A stretch of 64,000 nt of DNA, taken from positions 39,556,001-39,620,000 of the forward strand of contig CM114274.1 of NCBI GenBank assembly GCA_050084515.1. The letters run 5' to 3'. How positions within the stretch are numbered: the first letter of the stretch is position 1; each line of letters begins with the position of its first letter. The notes below the pieces were generated by a model that was not told the DNA's origin, ran no database searches, and saw nothing but the letters and a program-made list of their open reading frames with translations. This DNA comes from Blasia pusilla (taxonomy: Eukaryota; Marchantiophyta; Marchantiopsida; Blasiales). This document shows, piece by piece, positions 51,171-61,065 of the stretch. The position numbers and the translations under genes are program-made.

Positions 51171-52510
51171 AGGCTGGGACGGCTGCTCAGATACAACAGC
51201 TACAGGAGCAGATTGCCACGATGGCATTGAGGTTATCCGATGTCGGATCCGTGGCATCGACATCATATGGAGAAGCCAGAGATCAAGAGGATCCTGGTTG
51301 GATGTGCAGGGTTGCCCACATGGAGGTCGCCGTAGTTGTGACGCGTGGAGCAGCCGTAGAGTTGGATCCACAGCGAGGGGAAGCGAGGAAACAGACTAGG
51401 CTTCCTCAGTCTTTCACGTTGTCCAAGGCGATGAGGACCCCATGGATGGGTCTTGATCAGAGTTCCTGGAGAGCTGTTGATGTTGTTGGTGTGCAGGCAC
51501 GAAGGGCGATGGGAGAAGCGAGTACGACGAGTCATATTATTGATGCTCAGGCGGGGCATGTGTCGAGCATGTTGTTGGAGGCAGCCACCATTGTGTACCG
51601 CACTCCTTTATTTTCTGCTTCCGATGTTATGACGTTGGCGGGTACGCCCGCCGAGGCTTTTTGGCTAGCCGCTTCACTATGTGAGCACAGAGTTGGAGTT
51701 CCTGCATTACATTCAGAGGTGATTGCAAAGGAGGTGATGGACCTGCCCTTGGAGCGGATGCTCGGGCCGTCCACGCTAGATGCATGGCAGGCTGCGGCTT
51801 CTAGGATGGTGGAGATGCCCGCTAGACCCGCGATAGAGCGTGCCATGGCTTCTCCTGGTGTTGTGTTGTTGGATAACCGAGGAGAGGTCTTCCAATTGGT
51901 GAGTCCCGGAGGTAGAGCTTTTAGTCCGCTGCGCATCTTGTTGGATTCAGGAGCGCAACCCCTAATGTTGGGGAAAGCGCCATTCATAGGATTGGGATTG
52001 ACGAGAGCCGATGTGGAGCGTTGTCCATTTCGGATACATACATCCTTGGGTGGAGCAAGTACCACACAGTATATCACCCGACAGGAGGTCGTGGTGAGAA
52101 TTCACCTGGGACATCCTACAGATGAGTCTGTGGTGCAAGCCAAGGCAATAGTGACTGATGTAGAGTCCTATGACGTCTTGGTTGGTGGAGCAATGTTATA
52201 CCTGATGGGGTTTGCCTTGGATTATTGGGAGGAGTTAGCGTCCTACAAACCAAGATGGCAGTCAGGTGATGGGCGCCTTAGCTCATTACCCGTTCGATTC
52301 ACATGTATAGTGATCGAGCAACGGCCAGGAGAGATGGCGACCTTAGCAGCATTTAGCAGTGCCATCACTTGGCCTAGTGATTTGATTGAGGGACATGTCC
52401 ATGCAGAGGATACTCCCATTTCTGACATTTCTATGGAGAGGAGTGTTATGGTAGTTGCATCATTCCGTGGAGGAAAGGTGCCGCTGTGGGGCTCGATTGA
52501 GAAGCTTTGA
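51171..52510 (+). pseudogene. Gag-pol linker and aspartic protease
   Basis: A long open run in frame 2 (open from about 50987 to the TGA at 52508). An undefined region (about 51230-51900) contains HIIDAQAGHVSSMLLEAAT. The protease follows, with the active site LLDSGAQPLMLG (Asp at 51944) and the later segment VTDVESYDVLVGGAMLY, both typical of retroviral-type aspartic proteases. A further segment of about 85 residues leads directly, in the same frame, into the methyltransferase. The stop at 52508 replaces what was probably CGA. Confidence 0.82.
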
Positions 52511-53800
52511 CGATTGGCAGATGAGCATGTGCAGACCGCGTGGAGCGAGGTGCAAAAGACTGCGTGGAGCGAGGCATTTGCACCGGAGCATGACGGGTGT
52601 GAGGAACCCGAGGTAGCAGGGAGTGCTACAATGACACCCTTGGATATCACACCCATTGTGTGGTGTATCCCGGAGGAGGGTATTCGAGTGTTAGATCTCT
52701 TTGGAGGGATTAGCACCGGGTTAGCTGTTGTTTTGCAGGCATGAGTGCGAGTACAGCAGTACATGTATGTGGAGAGTGATGATATTGCGAGGCGCATCTC
52801 ACTACGATATGTGGCAGAGTTACGCCTACGTTTTCCCGACTTATTGTCTGCGTCCACAGTAAAGGGGTACCAGAGTTTCCTACCGAGGGATATTTCGTTG
52901 TTGGGGGCGTAGGACTTAGAGCGGATAGGGACCATTGATTTGGTCATTGTCGGTTGGCCATGTCAGGGCCAATCGAGTGTTGGACAAGGCAGCGGGTTGG
53001 CTGACACTCAGTCCAGGTTGTTTTGGGAGATGTTGAGGGTCTTACAGTAGTTGCAGGAGCACCAATCTTGTTCTCCAGCCTACATTCTGGAGAATGTGCC
53101 GATCTTAGGAGACTCCAAGTCACGGGTAGTGACGAGTACTCATTAGGTGCGTGCCTGGATCGGCCCAGAAGTGTTCTTGAATGCGGCGAGTGTAGGTTCT
53201 AGAGCCCATTGCTCGCGTCTACGGTGGACCAACTTGGTGCCCCATGCGGTGTTACGGAGGGCGTATGCGAGAATGGAGCGCCCCTCCCATTTTTTAGTGG
53301 ATTCCAATCTGGATCCAGGTCGTCAATCACAAGCAGTGAGGCACGATGATTGACCACCGCTGACTGTGGTCAACAGGGTAGGCAGGCCGCGGGCAGCCTT
53401 TCCCACGTTTGTGAGTTTTCCCGCTTCCTTTGCATACAAGGAGGTCGGTCCTTGCTTGGTTTGGGATGACCAAGTTCAGAGGTTGGTGGAGCCCAACGTC
53501 GACGAGAGAGAGCGGGTGATGGGATTTCCCACAGGAGTGATGGCAGTCCCGTTAGTATCAGAGGCATCACGATGCCATGTCTTGGGTCAGGCAATGGACT
53601 TGAACTGCTTTACATGGATCTTCACCTTAGGAGTGGCTGAGCAGCGTCGGATGAGATCACGACAGATCACAGCGGTTGCGTTGGTGAGCCCCATGCCTAC
53701 CGAGACGGTGGAGGCAGTGGCTGGGGGCGAGACCCGAGGAGATCGACACACCAGGAAAGATCGAGAGAGACAACCTTGGACTTCTTGGGATGTTTTGTAG
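52511..53800 (+). pseudogene. C5 cytosine DNA methyltransferase domain of the retrotransposon
   Basis: Continues the protease frame for about 430 codons without a frameshift. Motif I VLDLFGGISTG (52688-52720) binds S-adenosylmethionine; motif IV GWPCQGQS (52952-52975) carries the catalytic Cys; motif VI LENVP (53087-53101) has the catalytic Glu; motif VIII is SRLRW (near 53213-53227); then ERERVMGFP (about 53504-53530) and motif X HVLGQAMD (about 53577-53600). The motifs are in canonical order, and RLFWEMLRVL after motif IV and the short target region recall the DNMT3/DRM type more than DNMT1 or CMT. Stops lie at 52508, 52742, 52910, 53048, 53144, 53351 and 53798. The last may be natural. The domain would methylate cytosines in DNA, possibly the element's own cDNA; this copy is dead. 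The assignment to a methyltransferase is firm, the subtype is tentative. Confidence 0.9.
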
Positions 53801-55050
53801 GTACGCCAAGAGATGATAGCCACAGCATCGATCGAGCGTAGTTCCGAGCACTGCACGTGGAGGAGATCAGAGTTTGCAATTGGCTGTAGAAGAGCAGCCA
53901 AGTGTTGTTGTTCGAGACGGGGTTGCACCATAGCAACCATCGATACCCGCGCCAGAGAGTCCTACTGTAGTCACGATGGAGACTTGGGAGCCAGATATGG
54001 GCCCTAAGTTGACAGGAGGAGAGCGGCGCCGGATACATCAGTTCCTCAAGAGTTATAGGAGCTGCTTTGCATTTAGCATGGAGGATTTGGGTACGCTGAA
54101 GGGACCGTGGATCTGCATTGAGTTGTCCATTGATACGTCGATCTTCCGACGATCCTACAGGTACATTGATATGGAGAGGGCTCTGATTCAGAGTAGGAGC
54201 CAGGACTTGGTCGAAGTAGGACTAGTGGAGATGTCCCATGGGGAGTATGCATCTGCCATTGTCATGCCCGCCAAGAAGGATGTGCATGGCAACAGGACGG
54301 ATAGGCGGATGTGTGGGGATTACTGACCTATCAATCGATAGACGAAGTCCGATAGGTATGCCATGCCCCACCTTGAGGAAATCTTTGATGTGATTGGTTA
54401 CGCAAAGGTCTTCAGTTCATTGGATTTGCGAGTCGGACACCATCAGCTGCCTATTAGATTGGAGGACACGTAGAAGACAATATTTTGGGGCATCGATCCT
54501 TACGAGAAGGATTGTTTGTACCAGTGGCGGTTCTTACCATTTGGGTAAAAGAATGCCCCGGCTGAGTTTCAAAGGGTCATGGATAGGATCTTGGCTAGTC
54601 TAGATTTTGCTAGGTGTTATATTGATGACATGATAGTCTTTAGCGCCACGGTTGAGGAGCATGAGCGACATCTAGAGGAGGTGTTTCGACAATTGCAATT
54701 ACATGGGCTGAAGCTATATCCAGGCAAGTGCAAGTTCTTCTACGACCAAATTGAGTACTTGGGTCATACGATACACCCAAGGGGGCCTTGGTGTTTAGCA
54801 GACAAAGGTAGAGGCTATCTCACGCATTCCACGCCCTACAGATGTGAGCCGTGCTCGAGCATTCATGGGATTGGCAAACTTCTATTGGCGGTACGTCAAG
54901 GGATTCAGTTTGATTGCGAAGTTGCTGACCTTGCTGAAAAAGATGGATCATGAGTGGCACTAGGGGATAAGCAGGAGCAAGCATTTCAGTTGCTCAAAGA
55001 CAGGTTGACGTCCGCGCCCACCTTGAGGAGATCGATCAGGGGGCGTCCTT
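53801..55050 (+). pseudogene. Reverse transcriptase
   Basis: Frame 3. A Pro-rich linker (QPSIPAPESPT) leads into RRIHQFLKSYRSCFAFSMED, IFRRSYRYIDMERAL, EMSHGEYASAIVMPAKKD, MCGDY with a stop where the family has Arg, FSSLDLR, LPIRLEDT, FG(stop)KNAPAEFQRVMD and the active site CYIDDMIVF (YIDD at 54618-54629). Stops: TGA 54324, TAG 54339, TAG 54471, TAA 54546. A frameshift follows near 54790. It copies the element RNA into DNA. The frame change at about 53800 relative to the methyltransferase could be decay or an original frameshift site. Confidence 0.87.
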
Positions 55051-55055
55051 TCTAG

Positions 55056-55787
55056 TTGCACACAGATTGGAGCATGTTGGGGCTTGGAGCGGTGCTCATC
55101 CAACATGATGATGAGGATAGAGAGTTTGTGGTGGCTTACGCTAGCCGCTTGAACAACGTTGCAGAGGCAAAGTACATCTCGTATGAGGGTGAGTGCTTGG
55201 CTGCGGTGTGGGTTTTCGCGCAGTTAAGGTGTTACTTATTCGGCAACCCCTTTACCATCATCACTGATCATCAACCACTGAAGTGGTTGATGGAATCCGA
55301 TAAGCTTACAGGGACGCTTGCGAGATGGGCTCTGTTGTTGCAAAAATATGATTTTCATGTGGTACATAGATCTGGGACGCTCAACCAAGATGCAGATGGG
55401 TTGAGTTGTAACCCATACCCGAGTCAGCGAGATGTGACTGGAGCTCAATGGCATGGAGAGAGTGATGAGGAGTCAATGCCAGGATGGCACGGGTCAGCCT
55501 ATTTAGGCATGTTAGCTATGGAGAGCCTGAGTGTGGAGACTTCGATGGCGAGGTCTAGTGGAGAGTCCTTCGATCGCGAGGCTAGTGAGGATACGAAAGG
55601 TGGCCGAGATATTCATGATGATGGAGTAGTCTTGGAGAACCTTCGTAATGGCAGCGTTGCGAGCACCGTGGGTGCTAGAGAGCGAGATCGGATCCTACAG
55701 CGAGCCAGACGATTCCGTTGGGAGGGGACACATGTTTTGAGGGTTTGGGAGGATGGAAGAGTACGGGGAGTGCCACATCCTTCGTAG
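55056..55787 (+). pseudogene. RNase H
   Basis: Frame 3, open for 243 residues to a TAG at 55785. It contains TDWSMLGLGAVLIQ, VVAYASRLNNVAE, YEGECLAAVW, IITDHQPLKWLM and NQDADGLSCNPYP, the standard gypsy RNase H blocks with their catalytic acidic residues. The C-terminal 100 residues are a variable linker to integrase. Confidence 0.85.
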
Positions 55788-56890
55788 AGAGCACGTCTAG
55801 TGCAGCATGCCCACGAGGAGTTGGGTCACTTTGGGGTGAAGCAGACGTACAACTTGCTCCAGATTCAGTATTGGTGGCGAGGCATGCAGACTGACGTTCA
55901 GCAGTTTGTTGCCAGGTGCATGGTGTGTGATCGGGTCCGAGCATCGTTCAATGCTCCGACTCCACAGTTGCATCCATTATCGATCATGGGCTTAGGATAT
56001 AGATGGAGTTTGGATTTTTCAGGACCTTTGCCTTTGACGGAGCATCACAGTCGTTATGTGTTGGTGATGGTCGAGCACTTCTCGAAGTGGATCGAGTTGG
56101 TTGCATTGCCTAAAAAAGAAAGTGAGGGAGTAGCTTATGCCTTCCTTGACAGAGTGCTGAGTCATTATGGCGCACCGGTTGATGTGTTGACAGACCAGGG
56201 TACCTAGTTTCACGATGAGTTCCAGGCCTTGTGTGATCAGGCGCTCATCGACCATCGCATGAATTCGCGAGATCATCTCGAGGCGGATGGATTGGCGGAG
56301 AGAGTTGTGCAGACGGTGAAGAGGGGTTTACGCAAGTATGGCTTGCAGAGAGGTCACATAGGAGATTGGGATCTCCAGTTGCCTTGGTTGGAGATGGGAT
56401 ACAGATTCACCAGGCAGGCATCCTTAGCGTCTTTTTCACCATATTGCTACTTTATGGCCAAGAGCCATATTTACCTGCGGCCATTCGTCGAAATGTTGGT
56501 GAGGTGCTGGACCTTGATGACCTAGATGTATGGATGCGAGCATGTTCTCAAAGGGCTGAGTTCTTTCACAGAGTGATGCCCATGGCGTTCGAGAGCTTGG
56601 CGATTGCGCAACATCGGGATACGTTGAGGTATGCGACTATTCAGGGTGGTGGTTATCGACCAACTATCCGGAGGTTTCATCATGGAGATTATGTGTACTT
56701 GCAGCAGACGGCACCGACAACGTTGGATGTGACTGCAGGGCGCACTATCTTCAGAGTGCGTGACGTTTTGCCATCTGGTGTTCTCTTGCTGGAGGGACGC
56801 GATGGTATAGTATGGAAGGACCATGTGCGTAATTGTGCGCCATGTCACCTTCCTAACATTGATGGTACAATGGATCCGAGCTTAGTAGTA
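55788..56890 (+). pseudogene. DDE integrase
   Basis: Zinc region HAHEELGHFG with CMVCDR (HHCC). Core: SLDFSGP with the first Asp, VLTDQGT with the second Asp, DGLAERVVQT with the Glu, giving D,D,E. A TAG at 56205 sits at a position that is Glu in the variant-2 copy (TEF). A frameshift near 56450 moves to frame 2, which gives LYGQEPYLPAAIRRNVGEV and the tail YVYLQQTAPTTLD, FRVRDVLPSGVLLLEGRDG and WKDHVRNCAPCHLPN. It inserts the DNA copy into the genome; the 4-bp duplication agrees with such an enzyme. Confidence 0.87.
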
Positions 56891-56897
56891 GTTCCTA

Positions 56898-57051
56898 CAT
56901 GCTTGCGTTGTATGTTGTGTGGTTCTGCCCGTGGTGCGGCCACGATGCTAGTCTGTGATGGCTGTTCGAGAGGTTGGCATATGGCATGTCTGATGCCACC
57001 TCTCACTAGGGTTCCTCGAGGATGATGGATGTGTCCCAGATGTACATAGAG
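56898..57051 (+). pseudogene. C-terminal PHD finger
   Basis: Frame 2, fused to the integrase tail: LRCMLCGSARGAA, LVCDGCSRGWHMACLMPPL, RVPRG, stop (TGA at 57023), WMCPRC. Ligands follow the PHD pattern C4HC3 (CxxC, CxxC, HxxC, CxxC), with the conserved Trp before His. PHD fingers bind histone H3 tails. Here it takes the place that a chromodomain has in chromoviruses. All eight ligands are present if the TGA is read through. Confidence 0.88.
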
Positions 57052-57221
57052 GAGATACTAGATAGGTTTCGATCCCGACTTTTTCTGTGACATGGATGAC
57101 ATGAAGGCGACTAATGATGGGGCCACATGAGCACCCGGCCTTCTTGCTCTTAGTGTCCGAGAGATGTATGTCATGGTAGGTAGGGAAAGATGGCTATCTA
57201 GAGTTAGAGGGACCTAACCAC

Positions 57222-57235
57222 CAACTAGGGGGGCG
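57222..57235 (+). promoter_or_regulatory. Purine tract before B1
   Basis: A caactaggggggcg-type tract immediately precedes B1, not A2. The equivalent tract (ctaggagggcg, and agctagagggac on the minus copy) precedes B1 in the other two copies. Confidence 0.6.
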
Positions 57236-57365
57236 ATTGGAGATATTTTGGTACTTCTTGTCTTGTTGTTTGGATGCCATGAGTTAGCATGGGATCGTGC
57301 ATGTTTGTGTGTGTGTGTTCGGTGACAACGATGTATGTTGTGTAGCGATGTGTATGCGCATGACA
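57236..57365 (+). repeat. B1 repeat
   Basis: 130 bp, ATTGGAGATATTTTGG to GCGCATGACA. It matches B2 with few differences. It is followed by GT and then A2. Confidence 0.9.
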
Positions 57366-57367
57366 GT

Positions 57368-58007
57368 TGTCACGTCCTTTAGGATAGATCGGTGAGATCT
57401 AGTAGAGTGTCTTCATGAATAGTGGAGGACAGGCCTAGGAGGTCGAGGATGACCTACTGAAGCCCCGGGAAACCTGAGAGAGCATATTTCCCTTCGTTTT
57501 GGCTCATTTGGAGCCATATTGAGGAACTTACTATTTTAGGTAAGTACCATTTTTAGTATATGATCGACTTTATATTTTCGGTAAGTGGCCCTTGACCTCC
57601 TACATCAGGTCAAAAGCCAAGGAGGTGACTTGGGAGAATAGGTTACCATGGAGAGAGCTTGGGAGAGGGGAGGGGTATATCCCAAGAAGAAAGAGCTCGA
57701 GACCTCATTCTCTCTTTGTTGAACCTCTTGGCATGAGGCGGAGCTATGGTCCCTTTCCTTGTGAGTGTAACCCAAGCCTCTCATTAGGAGAGTGGGTTTG
57801 GTTTGACATGAGAGAGAGTGCACACCTTTGAGAGCTATGGTGTGAGATGGTGTAGAAAGAGATTGGATCTTACTTTAATTGGAGATATTTTGGTACTTCT
57901 TGTCTTGTTGTTTGGATGCCATGAGTTAGCATGGGATCGTGCGTGTTTGTGTGTGTGTGTTCGGTGACAGCGATGTATGTTGTGTAGCGATGTGTATGCG
58001 CACGACA
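57368..58007 (+). repeat. A2-B2 terminal repeat (right end)
   Basis: 640 bp, TGTCACG to CACGACA: A2 57368-57877 and B2 57878-58007. The same 640-bp unit occurs alone at 43793-44432 and, at 629 bp, at 12900-13528, each with its own 4-bp target duplication. Confidence 0.92.
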
Positions 58008-58100
58008 GTAGAGATGTTAGGATTCATAGCTAGATGGATCTTAGACATACGTGTGCATGACAACCGATGTATGTTGGCAGCGATGTGTATTCGCACGACA

Positions 58101-59380
58101 TTCAAAATTTGGGAGCAGATATGCGTGTACAACAACGAGCTTTTGCAGATTGGTCATTGGAAGTGGGAAAAGGTCGTATACCTTTAAAATTTTGTTGGGA
58201 GATGATTTTATTTGATTGCCTCATGATATGGTGACAAAGAGTCAAAACATAAGTGCCCTTATTGATATTATCTATGGAAATAATTTTGAAAAGTTTTGTG
58301 ACATTAAATTCTTAAGAGATATAGTTGTTTTTACACCCAAAAATTGAACTATTGATGACATTAATTAATGCAGAAATTAAGTCTCTATTTCATGGAAAGA
58401 AAATAATTCTTTTCTACTCATTTACAAGTTATTTATTTCATGCAACATACATATCTCTCACTTGCATAGATTATCTTCTAATAAATGTTTGTTATATATA
58501 AGAACATATTTACCTTAATATTGATTCCATTCTAGATACGCAAATGAGTTATATTTATCCAATTGAATTCTGAAATACTTATCGTATGGTTTACCATTGC
58601 ATCCCTTATGGTTGAAAATTGGTGCACCTGTCATGCTTTTACGAAACATAAATGGTACTTTGGGAGTTCGTAAAATCCCTCAGTTTTAAGTTATAATCGT
58701 AACCGCGCCCCCTCTGCAACGACGCTTCCTTTCCGGAATTAAGGATGGGATAAACAAGCGCTTAGCGATTTAACGACACACTAGTAGTTATTCGTGGATT
58801 AGTGTAACATATCATTGATGCCAAAATCAAAAAATTGAGAAATGCTGGAAATGGAGTCTTTATTCCGTTGATTGCATTTCAGTCAAATTTAACCTTTGAT
58901 ACATGCAGATTTCAATTTCTTGTTAGTCCCTATTACTAACCATTGGCAACCTAACCTAATAAGTTTTCGGGTCAAAATTTGAGAAACATCAGAATTTCTT
59001 TATCGACATCATTATTTTCTGTTGCACTAGAAAAGGTAGGGAAAAAATGCAATGAATATCTTTTTATAAAATTCATTTCATACTTAATGTTAATGTGGTT
59101 TATGAAAACTACTTAAATTGTTTTTTTCTGTTTGTATTCGTGCGTGGCACGGACACTTTATTAGTACTTTACATTTTTATTTGAAATTAAAAATATTTTC
59201 ATAATGCGGAGGAATGGAAACTCCGTTGTGTACAGTGTACGCCAGTGAACAATGAATGAACTTACGCTGTGATTTAAAGGTCACTATACAAAACAGGAGA
59301 ACATGCTCCGACCATACATGTCTCCCACATGTTCATCCCACTACTTTGTTATTTATTATTTATTAAAAACGTCCAAGCGC
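58101..59380. other. AT-rich intergenic stretch
   Basis: Long A- and T-rich runs without coding potential on either strand. No feature recognised. Confidence 0.6.
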
Positions 59381-60462
59381 CACAAATAACGAGGGGAGAC
59401 AGCAAGCCGTCAGTTGGGCCCAGTGACGCTGGAAAGCCACCGTCAAACTCCCGACGGAGCTTCCCCGAGACTCATGGTAGCTGAACAAACTATCTCGTCA
59501 CCCGCGGCGGTAAATATTGAGACTTGGGCGGTAAAAGTTGATCCGGTGAAACCTCACGCCGAGAAAGAGAGCTGCGAGCAAGTAAAGTAAAGTAATAAAT
59601 AATCTACTAGTCCACCGAGAGCAAAAGTCAACTAGAATTGTCCAAAGGATACAAGCGTCTCCTCTCCCGATCTCACAGAGTCACACGCGTCCAACGGCTC
59701 TCTCCCGCCCAGCGATCCGTGGGAGCCGTTGTTAAGCTTTCGGACATACGGCAACAGCAGTGAGCTTAGCTCAGCTCGACAGACTTCCGGTTTTTACTCC
59801 CGGGAAGGTCCGCACGCGGAGCTTTCCCCTGAAGTTTCGTGCCCCGCGTCTCCTCTCTTAAAATCTGCCATCGCAGTGGGCACGCCGTCGTCATCAACAA
59901 TCACGTTGGAGCTTGCAGCGCCGGATGAGAGGGCGATGAAAGGACTTCTTTCAATCCGCGTGCTCTTAGGTGGCGAGTAATGCGGAGCGATTCTTGGCTG
60001 CGAGCAGTTTTCCTTTTAGATAGTGTGCTAGTGTTTTGTATGTTCATTCATCGATCTATCGAAAGATCTCTTTCGCCTTCTGCTTCGATCTTTCTTGCGT
60101 CTGCTTCTTGAGATTTGTTTCAAGATTTGGTGGCGGAGGAGCTGTCGTGCTCTTGGTTTGTTGCGCGATCCGGGATGTCGTTGCTGGTGCTGCAGATGGC
60201 TGGCTAACTGGAGTCTGGTCAAGCGGATTTCGTAGCTTAGAAACGATCCGGCTGGAAAGGAACTTCAATTGCTGCATGGGATGAGAAGAAGGGGGAACCA
60301 GTGAGGTGACATTCGACAATTAGTTTGACGCTCTCGCTGGTCGAGGGAATGTGTTGTAACCTTTGCGGAGTTCGGGATTGAAGCGATTGAGCATTCTCTT
60401 CACGAGGAGAGGATTGAATTGTGCTCTTGCATTCTGTCCTGTCTGCCATCAGGAGGAAGCAG
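59381..60462 (+). promoter_or_regulatory. Promoter and leader of the 60.5 kb gene
   Basis: CG dinucleotides rise sharply from about 59390. A plausible splice acceptor (a pyrimidine-rich run ending ccatcag) lies at about 60451, just before the start codon, suggesting a leader intron. An 83-residue open reading at 59729-59980 may be a short upstream reading frame or chance. Confidence 0.45.
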
Positions 60463-61065
60463 ATGAATCCTGCTGGGCTGATTTTAGAGAAGGGTACCGA
60501 AAGCAACCCTAGCTGGCGCGCTGTGGCTGAAACTAGTCTGTCAAAAACCAATCCTGACGACAGGTGCAATGATAGTAAGACGGAGAACTCTGGGGCCACG
60601 GCTAACCTAAAAAGTATTGGCCCTGTCGATTTTCTTGATGTTTCCGAGACCTTGCAGGCTTTGCCTGCAAATGACTGCCCAACTCTCTCTCAGCATGCCG
60701 CCGCAGTCCCGCCAGCTTCTGGCCAGGAAACGTGCAGAGTTTTGCACGAGGTGCTTTACAGCACGGAAGGAGTCTGTGCAGTTGCAGCTCAGTTTTGTCT
60801 TCCCCCTGCGACAATGCTTGACGTGATCAACCGCGGAGATGGAGCAGGCTCACCTCAATCTCCTCTGTCCCCAGTAATCAGGACGTTTTTGAGTTCGGAC
60901 CCTGGAACTCATTGGTCTTGCCGAACGTCTAAGGAAAACATTGACTTCGACAGATTCGACACTCGTGTTCCGACCCCTCGCGCTCCTAGGAAACCAGCTC
61001 GTGTGCGGAAACTTGAAAGCCTGGTTCCAAGCCGGACCCGCAGAAGACTATTCTTCGACAACTAA
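60463..61065 (+). CDS. Unknown 200-residue protein with KEN box and RxL motif
   Basis: An ATG at 60463 opens 200 residues to a TAA at 61063 without introns. I chose this ATG because the upstream part of the open run has no ATG. The N-terminal half is Ser-, Thr- and Asp-rich. A mid part (about residues 80-130) reads CRVLHEVLYSTEGVCAVAAQ and could fold. The C-terminus is basic and Pro-rich: TSKENIDFDRFD contains KEN, and the end RTRRRLFFDN contains RRLFF, a cyclin-binding RxL form, with RRRL also fitting a minimal D-box. Such motifs occur in plant cell-cycle regulators, so a link to the anaphase-promoting complex or CDKs is possible. No family was recognised. Confidence 0.6.
   Translation: MNPAGLILEKGTESNPSWRAVAETSLSKTNPDDRCNDSKTENSGATANLKSIGPVDFLDVSETLQALPANDCPTLSQHAAAVPPASGQETCRVLHEVLYSTEGVCAVAAQFCLPPATMLDVINRGDGAGSPQSPLSPVIRTFLSSDPGTHWSCRTSKENIDFDRFDTRVPTPRAPRKPARVRKLESLVPSRTRRRLFFDN

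Larger units (their letters stand above)
47988..58007 (+). mobile_element. Ty3/gypsy element with DNA methyltransferase, PHD finger and split direct repeats
   Basis: 10.0 kb, flanked by GTAG (47984-47987 and 58008-58011), inserted into the B2 repeat of the variant-2 copy. Order: A1 (47988-48498), leader, gag, zinc knuckles, protease, C5 cytosine methyltransferase, RT, RNase H, DDE integrase, PHD finger, purine tract, B1 (57236-57365), GT, A2 (57368-57877), B2 (57878-58007). The left end lacks a B repeat. Coding frames: gag 2 then 3, protease and methyltransferase 2, RT to integrase 3, integrase end and PHD 2. Stops are almost all TGA or TAG. No tRNA primer site was found after A1. Confidence 0.92.

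Noticed and set aside
52511-53800. Host methyltransferase gene that happens to lie near a retrotransposon
   Set aside because: It is in frame with the protease, lies between protease and RT and has no introns or separate start.
57236-57365. B1 as a complete short LTR of a miniature element
   Set aside because: The target duplications flank TGTCACG...GACA units, and B alone never shows its own duplication here.
47988-58007. Ordinary LTR element with a 640-bp LTR whose left copy lost 130 bp
   Set aside because: B1 stands two bases before A2 in three separate copies and B1 matches B2 within each variant, which a single deletion does not explain. It remains the main alternative.
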